A DNA stretch of 64,000 bases from Rhododendron vialii (taxonomy: Eukaryota > Streptophyta > Magnoliopsida > Ericales > Ericaceae), in assembly GCF_030253575.1 (NCBI RefSeq), contig NC_080560.1, positions 33,283,501 through 33,347,500 on the forward strand, written 5' to 3'. Of this stretch, positions 48,103 through 60,732 are shown one piece after another. Each line of letters opens with the position of its first letter. Position 1 is the first letter of the stretch. The notes below the pieces were generated by a model that was not told where the DNA came from, searched no databases, and saw only the letters and a list, made by a program, of their open reading frames with translations. Made by a program: the position numbers and the translations under genes.

Positions 48103-49310
48103 CCTTTGAAATTTGAGCTACTATACCTACTGTATCTATCTGTGAGAAGCGGTCTTAGACTCTTAGATATCAACTTCCTCCAATTGCAAGTGATAGCTAA
48201 CAAAGTGCAGTTGGAGATTTTTTTGGGGATCTTGGGCTTGTTAGGAGAAAAGACAACGAAAGCATCATTAGAATGCCACATTAAGCCATCCGTAAAAGAA
48301 AGAACAACTCGGTGAACGAGGCTCTCGCTACTCCAAGATTTAGGAAATGATTCATGGGAAACAGAGAGGCTACTTTAGCATGGAAAATGATAACGCCGAA
48401 ACTGTTTTTATTTGTGGCAAAGTTGTAATGCATAAAAGCCAAAACAACAGTGCATAAAACCCAACTTTGGCACTACAGTTTTGACAAAAACAAAAATAGT
48501 TTTGGCATTGTCAACATCCCTTCAGCATAAGCAGACAGCAGGGTTAGCTCTGAGACTTTTGGGCCCCTGACGGAATTACAAAATGGGGCCTTATACATTT
48601 TCTTTTAAGAAATTCAGAATAAAAAGTTACCTTCAAAATAAAACTATCATAAAGATTGTACAACATAAAATAGGTCTATGCTACTTCATATTTAAATACA
48701 AAGGTGATAGGCTGTCAAAACTATTTCAGTACAGTATATAGGTCCTACTTTGGGATTAAAATTTTTAATTTGCTTCTTTTTTCCCTTTTTTTTTTAATTT
48801 ACTCCTTTGCTGCGTATTTAATGGTGGATTGAAAGACTAAAAGTACTCAAGGTATCAGCTAAAAATGCATTAAAGTAAAAAAAAAAAAAACCAGTTCCAT
48901 TGTTTAAGCGCTATCGATAATGCATTCAAGATGAAGGAGAAAAATAAAAAATGGCAAACTTATGGGAATTATTTCTCAATAATAACGCAAAAGGGCCTAT
49001 ACTAGTGCATATTTAATATTTAGCAGATGTCTACATCTTAAATCTAGATGGGGCCCCACTTTCTATTTTTATTTAACTTGAGTAATAAAAAAAGATTAAG
49101 GCCCCGTTCTGCTAAGGAAATTTTCCAAATAAGTAGGACTACTTACTTTTTGAATTAATTTGCTATATTATGAGAAAATGACATGTCTCGTAAAACAAAA
49201 AAAAGTACGTAAAAAATAAGAACCTTAGCAGAACATGAAGCATAAAAAATTTCATGTCAACCTCTGGTACATATTTACAAGTTTTGGGGTGAGTTAGCTT
49301 TTGAGGTATC
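48103..49310. other. Intergenic DNA with one small MITE
   Basis: No gene was recognised. GAGAAGCGGTCTTAG occurs twice (48062 and about 48142). A short palindromic MITE lies at 49101-49236. Confidence 0.5.
49101..49236. mobile_element. Small MITE with GTTCTGCTAAGG perfect inverted ends
   Basis: GTTCTGCTAAGG at 49106-49117 is matched exactly in inverse by CCTTAGCAGAAC at 49223-49234. The interior has ACTTACTTTTTGAATTAA and GAGAAAATGACATGTCTCGT, shared with the remnant ending near 40018. Confidence 0.7.
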
Positions 49311-49916
49311 TGTTGGGAAAATCTCGGCAATCACGTAATATTTCAGAAAACAATTTCATTATCAATGATAAAATTACAAGACTGAATCGAATTACAAATT
49401 ACAAAACAGTTGATAGAGTATAAAGAACGAGATACAAACAGAATCTTTATGATCAAAACCGAGTCCTGTGTGATATCACAGTCTCCTTAAGAAAGATTCG
49501 TCGCCTACCGTGGGTGTTGTAGGATCTTGTTCGGCGTCTTCCTCCCAAAGTTGGCTTGGCTAAACTGTAAGCCGTCAGAACACCACCATTGACCGCCTTG
49601 GCGAACTCATTACTGCCTGTCTCTCTCTCACACAAAGAACGAATTTTAGAGCTCTCGAAGTTGTGAATTTGCTAGTGCAGAATGAAGAGAGGACTGCCCA
49701 TTATATACTGCTCATGAGCCTTTGAAAACAGCCAGGAAATGAATATGGGAATTGAATTCTTAGCCTTGAATAGGGGAGAATCAATACACAATACTACCAG
49801 AATGAATGGCAGGTGCAAATGCCAGCATTAACCTCTATTCATGGGGTATTATTCAGCCAAAAACTGCTGGAAAATTGAATAGTCTTGTCCAGATTCAACG
49901 AACCAACGGGAGTCCT

Positions 49917-51532
49917 TGCTTAGGCTCCGAACCTCGCCTTCCAATAAGGTTGAAACACCCCAAGCGTAGGGCTAGGTCGTTGATAGCATAATATCCGAAA
50001 GTCCGGGATCGTACCCACAGAGAATCGAAATATAGCTAGTTTGGATTGTAGGTTTATATGGTAGAGTGCGGCGTTCAACACGGCCAACTTGATTTTTGCT
50101 TTAAAAGTGAAAACTAAGGAAAAGACTAGAAATGAGCTTAATTAACTTAAAAGAGGCAAGTCTAGGGATCGTCCATCCCTTGACAAAGGCCGCTACCGGC
50201 TCTCGATTATAACTCAAGCGAGAGTCACGACCGCGTGCTCACGCCCGGAAGATTTAACTTTAATGACTATATTTATCAAAAGATGTGATTAAACGGAACT
50301 AAACAAACCTATTTTTGCTAATGTATCTAACACGTAGGAGGCCACGAGCCCTCGGTACGTCGCTTGCCAAGACCGCTTGACTAAACTTCATACCAAGGAG
50401 TTAACACCGCTCGCTTAGACCAAAATGGCTAGGTTAATCCAATTTCGAAAACCATGATTTTAAGCCCGAAGTTTCGAGAACCAAATAACCGCCTAGATCT
50501 TTAGGATAGATTAGTCCAAGACTTAGCCAAAAGACTACTCACACATAGCTAAAAGACTAGACATGGTAAGAAAATGGAGCGAAAGATTTAACCGAAGAAA
50601 ACGAAAATAAACTTGATTTATGCAAAAATCCGAAGCGTAGCTACAACATTAATAAACGAGAAATTAACATAAGACAAATACTTACTTGAGTTCTTAAAGA
50701 AATTAACACAAAAGCTTGAAGAACAACAATGGAGTTCTCTAGAAAAAAAAAGAGACTTAGGCCTAAATCTAACTAAAATGGCCATCCCTTCCATATATGG
50801 CATATAAGCCTATTTATAGGGCCCTAAAGTTAAGTTACAAAGGACTAAAAAGTCTCAAAAATATCCCAAAAATATTCCATAAGTGGAAATTTTCCAGAAA
50901 TGGAAGATTGAAAAAGTAGCAAAAACGTGGATATTTTCTACAGGATGAACCGGTATTGGCCAAATCCCAGTACCGGTACAAGGCCTTCAATAATGCTGAA
51001 AAACACCAACTCTGGACAGCATGAACCGGTACTGGGCAATCCCCTGTACCGGTACAAGATTGACAGATTTTTTGGGCAAATTCGTAGGCTCGCTTCGGAC
51101 ACTCCCGAACTCGGATTTAGGCGTTCTTTGAACCGTTGGAAAGCTCGTCGAGCCTACTTTCTAACCCAAGTGGTTTGGATCAAAGGTAATTTGTACATCA
51201 AAATTTATGACAATTCTACCCTCAGCACGTCGGAAGATGAGTAGCTTTAGTAAAATTCTCACTTCTTCTTCAATTCCCTTGACTCTTGGGCGACCCGAGC
51301 AACCTCCAAACCATCTTTCGAGCACCACAATGGGGTGGCACATAGCCTTGAGTACTTGGGTGCACTTGGAGCATTCCTTGACGATCAAACACACCTTATT
51401 TATACAAATTGCCTGAAATACATAAAAACACACTTTACGTGCAATATCGCATAAAAATGACAACATATATGTACAAACACAACATACTAGAGGACTTAAG
51501 CACCAAGAATATGCATTATTGGATACTTATCA
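49917..51532 (-). mobile_element. Solo LTR inserted in the copia 3' LTR
   Basis: On the minus strand it starts TGATAAGTATCCAATAATGC and ends CGGAGCCTAAGCA. Flanks GTCCT (49912-49916) and ATCCT (51533-51537) fit a 5-bp target duplication with one mismatch. Comparison with the other copia LTR shows exactly this segment is extra. The start and the GTCCGGGATCGTACCCACAG block resemble plant gypsy LTRs. 1616 bp, non-coding. Confidence 0.75.
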
Positions 51533-52128
51533 ATCCTTTCGGTTGTCTTGGGAGAACCTCCGAGCATCCTAATTATCATTCACAAAATCTGGAAATTTTC
51601 CAACAATGCCCCCTATGAATGAAATTGGCAGGCATACTGACGCAGAGTACAAAGCTAACTTGGAGAGAGAGAGAGAGACAACGGATAATTCCTGTATAGG
51701 ATAGGTGGCTTTTGGCTTGGAACCTTCCCTTGTGATAGTCTATCGGGTTTACTACAGAACTTCTCCTGACGTAGTTCAGTTCTCATTGTTGGGTTCATTT
51801 TGGCCATGACACCCTTTTCTTGGTTCTGCGAGTATTTTCTCGAGAATTTCGCCACAATTTTCAAAGAAGTGGTCTCACTTCATATTAACATAGGTGACCT
51901 TCCTATAAAGGGTATCTTACTATACCCCGCCTGGCAACCCAGCACATAAGAGTCATTAAAAGCAATGCTTAACCTCTTTCCATTTGCAGGTATCACTGTT
52001 CTACACCATAGGAATGGGTAGGAGACTAAGTCTACTCAGTGATCGTTCTCGGCTACTTGCGAAAGATAGTCTCACTGAACTTAGATCTTGGGATCTCCAG
52101 TCAACTAGGTTGGCTAACCCCGCGGAAA

Positions 52129-52222
52129 CTATGAGCGTAGTGGCTTTAGCCCCATCCCTTTCGATGCTTGCTCAACTAGCTCTCGGTTTAACCCTTTAGT
52201 TAGCGGATCCGCAATATTGACT

Positions 52223-52255
<33 letters not shown>

Positions 52256-52291
52256 TTTGAGAGTAGTTGCCTAATGGTATTATGTCTATGT

Positions 52292-52326
<35 letters not shown>

Positions 52327-54101
52327 TTGTGCCCTACCAATTGCAGATTGACTGTCGCAATGGATACTAATTGCTGGCACAAGTTTCGGCCATCTCGGAA
52401 TATCCTCCAAAAATTGACGGAGCCACTCGGCCTCCTCAGACGCTTTATCTAGAGCAATAAACTCTGATTCCATCGTTGAACGTGCTATACACATCTGTTT
52501 GGAGGATTTTCAAGAAATAGCTGCACCACCAAGTATAAAAACATATCCACTTGTGGATTTTGAGTCCTTCATAGCTGATATCTAGTTTGCATCATAATAC
52601 CCTTCCATTACTGCTGGATATTTGGTGTAGTGGAGCCCTAAATCACGAGTATACCTCAAATAGTGCAGAACCTTTACTATTGCCTTCCAGTGATCACGAC
52701 CTGGATTACTCGTGTATCTGCTCAGTTTGCTTACTGAATAAGCTTTATTGGGTCTTGTACAACTCATAAGGTACATTAGACTCCCAATTATCCGAGAACA
52801 CTCTAATTGAGATTTGTCTTCCCCCTCATTCTTGAATAAATGCAGATTTAAATCCACAGGGGTTCTTATGACGCTTGAATCAAACGGGTTGAACTTCTCA
52901 AGAATTTTGTCAACATAGTGTGTTTGAGACAATGCAAGTTCGACAGACGTTCTGGTGATCTTGACACCCAGAATGACATCTGCAAGGCCCATATCCTTCA
53001 TGTCAAACTTTGAGTTTAATATATCCTTGGTAGACCGAATGACCTTGTCATTGCTACTAACAATGAGCATGTCATCAACGTAGAGACATAAAATGACGTA
53101 CCATTCTTCTGTGTCTTTGATGTAAACGCACTTGCCACATTCGTTGATCTTGAAACCACATGACAACACAGCACTGTCAAATTTCTCATACCATTGTTTC
53201 GGTGCTTGCTTTAGACCATACAATGATCAAACAAGCCTACATACTTTTCCTTGTTGGCCTGGCGCGGAAAAACCCTCGGGTTGTTCCATGTAGATCTCTT
53301 CATCTAAATCGCCGTTCAGGGAAGCAAATTTTTACATCCATTTGATGTATCTCAAGGTTACACAAAGCTGTGATTACGATGATCATCCGGATGGAAGTAA
53401 TCCTCGAGACTAGTAAGTAAGTATCAAAGTAATCTAGGCATTCTTTTTGTATGTATCCTTAGATAACAAGCCTAACTTTATACTTATCAATTGACCCATC
53501 TGCTTAATTTCATCTCCCTTTTGAAGATCCATTTGTAGCCAAGAGGCTTACTACTTGGTGGCAAATCCACTAGTTCCCAAGTATGGTTTTGCAGTATGTA
53601 GTCAATCTCACTCTTAATGGCCTCTTTCCACAAAGGACCCTCAGGCAGCTTACAGCTTCCCAGTACGTCCAAAGCCCATTTTCTACTAGATAAGTCGGAA
53701 AATCTAGACCAAAAGATGTTGATGTTCTAGCTCGCTTGTACGTCGTGGTTCAACATAAACTTCCTCTTCTTGGCCTCGTCTGCTTTCATTAGCCGGATGC
53801 AAGGTCCGTTTAGCGAAACTTGACTTTCCAATGGATCTATAAGGAAATATGTGTTCAAAAAACACTGCATTCATTGACTCAATGAGAGTATTTTTGTGAA
53901 TATCTTGTATATCTGACTGATACACGAGAAATCGATAGACACTACTATCGTTTGCATAACCGATGAACACATAATCAACGGTTTTAGGGTCTATCTTCTC
54001 CTTCTTAGGAGGAGGTACAACCACCTTCGCTAGACAACCCCATGTTCGTAAGAATGTATAGGTAGGCTTCCTACCCATAAACAATTCATACGGGGTTTTA
54101 C
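52129..54101 (-). pseudogene. copia integrase C-terminus, reverse transcriptase and RNase H (degenerate)
   Basis: In transcript order: the integrase C-terminal part (GRKPTYTFLRTWGC), the start of the reverse transcriptase domain (WKEAIKSEIDYILQNHTWEL, LGYKWIFKR), then [15 protein letters not shown], the catalytic [11 protein letters not shown], and RNase H (STMESEFIALDKASEEAEWL, IHCDSQSAI, KSRHIRHRHNTIRQLL). The stretch at about 53224-53486 has lost the frame. Between reverse transcriptase and RNase H, two conserved tryptophan codons are stops (TAG, TGA). The whole is inactive. Confidence 0.92.
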
Positions 54102-54106
54102 CAACA

Positions 54107-57100
54107 TATCACGCCCTCGATTTTTGCATAAATAAATAATCTTTTTCAATAAAATAACTTCGCATAATATAAATAGTACCCAAAGAAAGTTCCCATGTAA
54201 TCACTTACAAAACCAAGTCCCCAAGTTTTAAGATTTACAATATTGGAACGAAGGCCCAAAATTTCATAGTTAGCCAATGACGGTAAGTTTAAAGGGTACA
54301 TGATATCTAAAGTTAAAAGAGTTTAAATAAATTTACAATTTACATCTTTTCAAGAGATCAAACAAAAGATGATTGAACCGTTTCTCAATGACAGCTTTCG
54401 AAAAAATATAAGGTCAAGTATGCACACCATGCACTCTGCGTCAAGATTCTTGAGATGTACCTGAAATTGATAATAGGTTAAACTACACCAGTCCAGTAGA
54501 GAAATTTATACTCAAGTTATATGAAAATGTAATGAAGCATGCAACTAGAGTGCATGAATTCAAACAAATGAACATGAGGTACAAGAGCTACCACTACGAA
54601 TAGACAGACTAAGACTCGAGAATCCTGGATGTCCTACAAATGTCCCTAACCATTCATACGTCAACTACAAGTAATATTTAAACTCATTCCATTTACCATT
54701 GAACCTCATTTCATAAAACTTTATTTTTTGATTTTCAAAACAATTTAGAGAAAACTCAAGACCATTACAGGTCAAACTCCGTTGATTCGAGCTTGAATAC
54801 TGGAGTCCGTTGATTCGTGCCCAAATACCGGATCCATTGATTCGCTCAAGAATACTGAAGGATTTTTATCAAAAATCCTCTTTTCAAAATCCAAATTTCT
54901 TTCTTTAATAAAACCTTGATAAAACCAACATTTCATTCTTTTTTTCAACAACCATAATTCCAAGCAACAAACAATCCAAACATCAACATAGACTTCTAAA
55001 GTCAATCAAAATTCTCTTCATCATGCAAGACATTCAACTGTGTTACCACCCCTTGCGTCACATTGAATTCTCTCCACCTAGGTTTCCGCATTACCACACC
55101 TTGCGTTGCAGGACCCTCAATTCAAAATTCACAACTCACGTAAACACAAATGCATTATCAATCCGTATATAAGCAGACATCACTTTTCAAGTTCGCATTC
55201 GTTCTTACATCATTAACAATGAATACAAACTCATAAGCACACCCCATTGTAAATTGATAAATACTTTAAGTCCATGTTATTCCTCTAAATCTATCACGAC
55301 GCCCTACGTCACGTACCGAACCCACAACGACTCCACGACACATCACCGGCTAGGTTCTAAATGAGAATCTTATAGAACGAGTGCCAAAAGAACCTAGGGA
55401 GCTTAACAAGACAAGGCACGAGGATACGAGTCACAATACTACTCATCGGATCACTAGACAAACTCATGTCTACCCATAACACTCAACACATTACCCCTTA
55501 TCATCCACGGTACTCCTATCAATCTTACGGTACATTTCCTACCCAATGACACTAATATTATACTCCAACGAGTGCCAAGAGACAAGATCGAATAACGAGC
55601 CATTAGGACACAAGCAATCATACTCGAGAGTGATTTACACTGTGTTCGGTTCCCCATTTTAAGTTTTTATTTCGTAAAGTTGTTTTTGAATGCCAAAAAG
55701 ATGTGGGGCCAAAAAGAGTTTTCCAATGCCGACAAAGACTACCTCTTTAAAGTTAAAATCTGACTATTGAACCATGTGGTGTACAGTAAAATGAGCCTCC
55801 ACCACTCCCACCCTCCTCTGTCCTTTCCCTAGCTTTTCAAGAGAGAGATGAGTGGTTGAGATGAAGTTTCAAGAGAGAGATGAGTGGTTGGGATGAATTT
55901 CCGAGAGAGATAGATGAGTTGGGAGTAATTGAAGAGAGAGAGGGTTTCGGGACAGACTTTTGTCCAACTTGCCAACTGGGTCTTTAATCGTCCTTTTTTC
56001 TTTTCTGGTAAGTTTTAGTCATGGGTTTCACTTATTTTTTAAATAACTTATTCAATCACATATTTTTACATTTTAACTCAAAATTTTTAATCCAAAATTG
56101 TGAACCAAACAAAACGTTAAACATGTTCTAATCATATAGGGAGTCATAACACGGAACAAAAACAACTATAGGAGTAGCTACAGATATCGGTAGACTAACA
56201 CACCTCTACTCAAATGGTCATAACTTTTTGTGTACTAAGAGTTTTAAGGTGATTCCGGTGGCAAATGAAAGCTGACTTCAAGACCTTCGAATCGATATAA
56301 AGTTTGCATGAAAGAAGTTATGGCCGTTTGAAGTTGACTAAAACCCAGAAAACAGGCAGAATTTCCAGATTTGACCGAAATACAAAACCCAACCTCAAGC
56401 ACGAAATAAAGTACGATCTAGGTACATAAACATCATATAAACATATAACAAGAGTAAAAAATTTCTACCACAATGGATTTTGAGCAAAACCCTAAGTGAC
56501 TCAAGCTTGAAACCACCAAGATTTAGCTCCTCCCAAGCTACAATATGAGACCTAGGTCCGAGAATCCCTAAGATCAAGAGGAATAAGTGAGATTCAACAA
56601 GTGATTGAGAGGAGAAAGAGAGAAATTTGAAACTGATAGAGTTCTTACCTTTTTGAGTGCAATAACCTTGATTCCGGATGAGATTAGGTTGAACAATTCA
56701 TAGATCTTGAAGATTTTGAGGTGTTTGATGTACAAATCCAAGGATTTGGGTAAGAGATTGAAGAGAGAAGGGAGATGGGTGATTTTAGGGTTGAGTTCGT
56801 GGTCGTGGAGTGAAAAATAATATAAGAGGTCTATTTATAGTGTCTAAATCGCGTGCTGAAATTTCAAAATTTTTGCAAGGTGTACCGGTACTGAAAAATT
56901 ACGGTACCGGTACAGGTACCCAGAAGATTCAGCATTGCCCAGCTTCTGGTCGAGGTGTACCTATACTAGAAAAAGCTGTACCTGTACACCATGGACAAAT
57001 TTGAACTTTTTGCCAACGTTCATCGAATCAAACCCTGATTGTTACCAACATTTCCACACATCATTACAACATCAAAACTCGAAGTTCAACTATTTTTCTG

Positions 57101-57227
57101 AATGTCCGGTACACAATGTTAGACATATCCGAATAATCCTCATTAATAAACATATAATTTAATGTAAATACGATCTTTTATATATTAAAAGATTAAAGAA
57201 AATATAAAAAATTTACGGGTCTCTACA
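54107..57227 (-). mobile_element. 3.1-kb solo LTR, probably gypsy-type, inserted in copia integrase
   Basis: On the minus strand it starts TGTAGAGACCCGTAAATTTT and ends GAGGGCGTGATA (CA changed to TA). Perfect 5-bp target copies CAACA flank it (54102-54106 and 57228-57232), and the integrase frame resumes on both sides. There is no coding sequence of note. A smaller insertion with TGTTCGGTTC/TGTTTGGTTC inverted ends lies at about 55633-56110. The start sequence is typical of large plant gypsy LTRs. Confidence 0.8.
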
Positions 57228-57635
57228 CAACATCTTTGCGAGGTATTTTATTGAGGATGTAATTAGTGGTGAGAACAGCATCTCCCCACATGTTCTGAGG
57301 CAATCCAGAACTGATCAACATTGCGTTCATCATATTTTTCAGTTTACGACTCTTGCGCTCAGCAATTCCATTAGTCTGAGGCGAATAAGATGCCGTCGTT
57401 TCATAGATAATCCCGTGTTGGACACAGAATTCTCCAAACGGTGACTGAAATTCACCACCACGATTACTTCTGACCACCTTAATCTTTCTGCTCAGTTGAT
57501 TCTCAACCTGAGTCTTGTAATGAACAAATTTGTCCAGGGCTTCATTCTTACTTTTCAGCAAATACACATAGCAAAATCAAGTGCTATCATCGATAAAAGT
57601 AATGAAATACTTGTTACCGGCCCGAGTTTGGACAT
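57228..57635 (-). pseudogene. copia integrase catalytic core (degenerate)
   Basis: Reads FITFIDDST, then a TGA stop where arginine is expected, then VYLLKSKNEALDKF, VVRSNRGGEF, YSPQTNGIAERKSRKL (catalytic glutamate) and the start of the C-terminal part. The segment lies between two nested LTRs. Confidence 0.9.
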
Positions 57636-58442
57636 TGTAGGGGGATGAAAACAATTGATGTTTCGGATCAATTGGATTGCAACGGCTTATTCGTGCCTTT
57701 TCACCGGAACCCTAATTCGACGTCGGAACCCTAATCTGCAAAATAGACAGGGGGTGAGTGCACCTTTGCCTCTCGTGGCAAAGGCCCTCCGATGCCAAAG
57801 TTAGTATCACGTACTAGCAATCAAACCCTAATTATCAGTAGGAAAGCAATCAGAAAACAATGTATTGCGTACCTTTTGCCTCTAGGTTTACCTCATATTT
57901 ATAGATTTTCATATGCTTGTTGCCCAAGCATCCCTGTTGCCATCGAATTCCCATCTCGTATAGGAAATTCAGGATATCAAGGATTCTCGTTTCCTTTATC
58001 AGTTTATTAGAAAAGAGTCCTTTTTAGGATTCTTTTCCATTACTGGCCGAACATCCCATTCTCATTGGGTATCTTTCTTAGATCCTATATTCTCGGGATC
58101 TTATTCCCTTACGGGACATGACTTATTCTGGAATCTTCCAGAGCATTCCCTCTGCTCCTCCTCTAAATTGGAGCTCTTTCTCTTGTTCAGCCATCTCAAG
58201 GCCGAACAGACGTCTTGGACCAGTCACTTCACATGTAACTGGTCGTTTTATCAATTACTTGGACTAACGACCTCACATGTCTTTTGTCTTTATTAGCCGA
58301 ACAAACTGTATGGATCAATAACTTCCCATATCATCGCCGTTCACCATACTGCTCGGCGATAAGTCCTATCATACTTACCACGTGCTCCCAAATATCACGT
58401 GTTCGGCAACTAAAACTATCTGTTCGGGAATACCTCCCTACA
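57636..58442 (-). mobile_element. 807-bp solo LTR inserted in copia integrase
   Basis: Ends TGTAGGG and CCCTACA form a 7-bp inverted pair. Perfect target copies GACAT lie at 57631-57635 and 58443-58447, and the integrase frame is continuous if one copy and the insert are ignored. A TATA-like CTATAAATATGAGG on the minus strand suggests that orientation. Confidence 0.85.
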
Positions 58443-58883
58443 GACATATTTCAGATCACACACATTAGTGTGGATTAAACCTAAAGGCTATGTGCTTCTT
58501 TGTACGGCTTTGAAAGATACTCTATTCATTTTAGCCTCTACACAAGTCTCACACTTGTGTTTCTTATCAAATTGAAAAGCTGAAATATGGTCCAAATTAA
58601 TTAATCTACGCATAGAATTGTAATTAACATGACCTAGTCTACCATGCCACAAAAAGGAAGACTCAAGCACATAAGCAACAGAGGATTTCTTTTTATTGAT
58701 AGTAAGGATAATAGTCATTACATTCATCTTAAAGAGACCATCGATCATGTAACCTTTCCCTATATACATTCCAGCTTTAGTCAGAGTGATCCTATCAGTC
58801 TCGAAAACCAGGCGGAAGCCGTGCTTGCTCAACAGCGAACCAGAAACCAAATTCTTACGAATATCTGGCACGAACAACACATT
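58443..58883 (-). pseudogene. copia GAG-pre-integrase and integrase zinc-binding domain (degenerate)
   Basis: Contains FVPDIRKNLVSGSLLSKHGF, WHGRLGHVNYNSMRRL and CETCVEAK, i.e. the H-x-H...C-x2-C zinc motif of integrase. A TAG stop follows FKAVQRST. Confidence 0.92.
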
Positions 58884-59107
58884 AAAAGGCCTTTTAAAGC
58901 CGTGAGGGCGGGCCAAAGAACATAGGGACTTCACAGTTAAGCGTGCTCATCCTGGGGTAGTCCAGGGATGGGTGACCCTGCTGGGAAGTCTACGGTCTTT
59001 GGGCGTCCAAAGCAGACAATATTGTACAAAGATGGATGGGATTGTTGTGGGCACGTGGCTGCACCGGCTCGGGCCTGCATAGGGCACCGTGCGCGGGGCG
59101 GGGCGTG
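58884..59107 (+). mobile_element. Cassandra-type (5S-domain) TRIM fragment nested in the copia element
   Basis: Reads AGTTAAGCGTGCTC, GGGTAGTCCAGGGATGGGTG, ACC and CTGGGAAGT, i.e. the A box, intermediate element and C box of 5S rRNA in order and spacing. The right end GGGGCGTGACA resembles Cassandra LTR ends. Copies of ACATT sit at both borders (58879-58883 and 59108-59112), and the copia protein frame resumes on both sides. The 5' part of the LTR appears to be missing, so exact ends are uncertain. Confidence 0.8.
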
Positions 59108-60278
59108 ACATTATTCAGAGTCAACTCTTTTCCCGAAGTTATCTTTAGGACCACTTTTTCCTGCCCCGCAACGTCCGAGGTAGCTGAATTCCCCATGAAC
59201 AACTTTTTACCATTAGCAACCGGCTCAAAGGTAGTGAACAACTGCCTGTCACAATAGATATGACGTGCAGCCCCGGTGTCTACCCACCATTCCTACGGGT
59301 TAGAACCAACCATTTTTACTTCAGATACCATAGCCGAGAGGTTAATATCGGACACTCCTGCCTCCACCTGAGCCAAGTGGGCCTGAGTGCAAGGGTTAGG
59401 TGGCTTCTTACACTTCGAAGCTTTATGCCCGAACTTGTTGCAATTGAAGCACGTACCCTGAAACTTATCTTTCTGTTTCTTGGCAACACCACCTCTCGGT
59501 CCCAGATTGACACTCTTGTCCTTCTGTTTACCGGCTTGCTTGTCAGACCGCTTGTTAGAACGCCTGTCATTCTGATTTTTCCTCACACCGGAAGATTGAC
59601 CATGCTCCATCATATTTGCCTTGGCCATGTAGGAAGCCTTTGCACTCCTATCCATACCCCGATTCTCCTCTTCAATACGGAGCTTGATGAAAAAAGTCTC
59701 AAAGGTCATCTCCTTATTCTTGAACATGAGATAGCTCTTGAATTCTTTTCATGCTCGGGGTAGCTTGTGGATGACCGCAGCCACCTGGATTGCTTCACTT
59801 AGAATCATCCCTTCAGTCCTGATCTCATTGAGCAGGAGCTGCAACTCTTGGACTTGGACTGCCATAGACTTGGAGTCCACCATCATATAATCAAGAAATC
59901 GGCCCACAACAAACTTTTTGGACCCAGCACCCTTGATCTTGTATTCATGTCTAAGGAATCCCACAACTCGTTAGCCTATGGAGCCTCGCCATACATAGAA
60001 TACAACAAATCATCTAGAGCATTCAGAATATAATTCTTGCACATGTAGTCATGTTCTTTCCATCTGGTCACATCAATTCGCTTATGAGTGTCTGGATTGT
60101 CCTCAGCAATAACAGGTGCTTCCTCGACAAGCCACTTTGCCAAGTTCAAGGTGGTGAGATAGAACAACATCTTCTGTTGCCACCTTTTAAAGTCGACCCC
60201 AACAAATTTGCTCGGCCTCTCCACGTGAATCATGCGTACCACTGGCTTAATCACTTTAGGCAAGGCACACCAGGCCAC
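59108..60278 (-). pseudogene. copia gag and protease (degenerate)
   Basis: In order: gag N-terminus ([18 protein letters not shown]), a middle part with a TAG stop and a one-base loss near 59956, LPRA followed by a TGA where tryptophan is usual, the zinc knuckle CFNCNKFGHKASKC, a TAG stop, then the protease active site VDTGAARHI. The protease is followed directly by the nested 5S-domain element. Confidence 0.9.
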
Positions 60279-60732
60279 ATGCCACCTTTAGCTAATCCCA
60301 TGCCAAGTACCCAAACTGCATCCGCCAAGCAGATTATAACAGTGGGATCAAGGCCAGGCGATGTCAAGGCATAAGCCAAGTAGATCACCCTAAAGGTCAA
60401 CCAAAAATTGATCCAAGGCCAAGCCACGCACGATTGCCTTAGGCCGTAGCCTTACTGTTTATCCCATCACCGAATAATGGCCATGTCGCGCACGACAGGC
60501 CGTGGCCGAAGCCAAACGGGTCTGTTATCATATCACGTTTCGATTCATCAATCAATCTATAATAATCTTGTATGAATCACCGATCAATCTGCCGAGTAGA
60601 TTGATTAAACATCTTACACTAGTGGTACTCCACCATGTCATGAACCTGTTCTTGCAACTCAAAGATTAGTGCAAAACAAAAACTATTTTCTGGAATCCGA
60701 TGCCGATCAATGATCAAAATCTTTCTTAAGCT

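Noticed and set aside
58931..58998. Genuine 5S rRNA gene
   Set aside because: Only the internal promoter part matches; the 5S 5' third and true 3' end are absent and the piece lies inside an inserted element.
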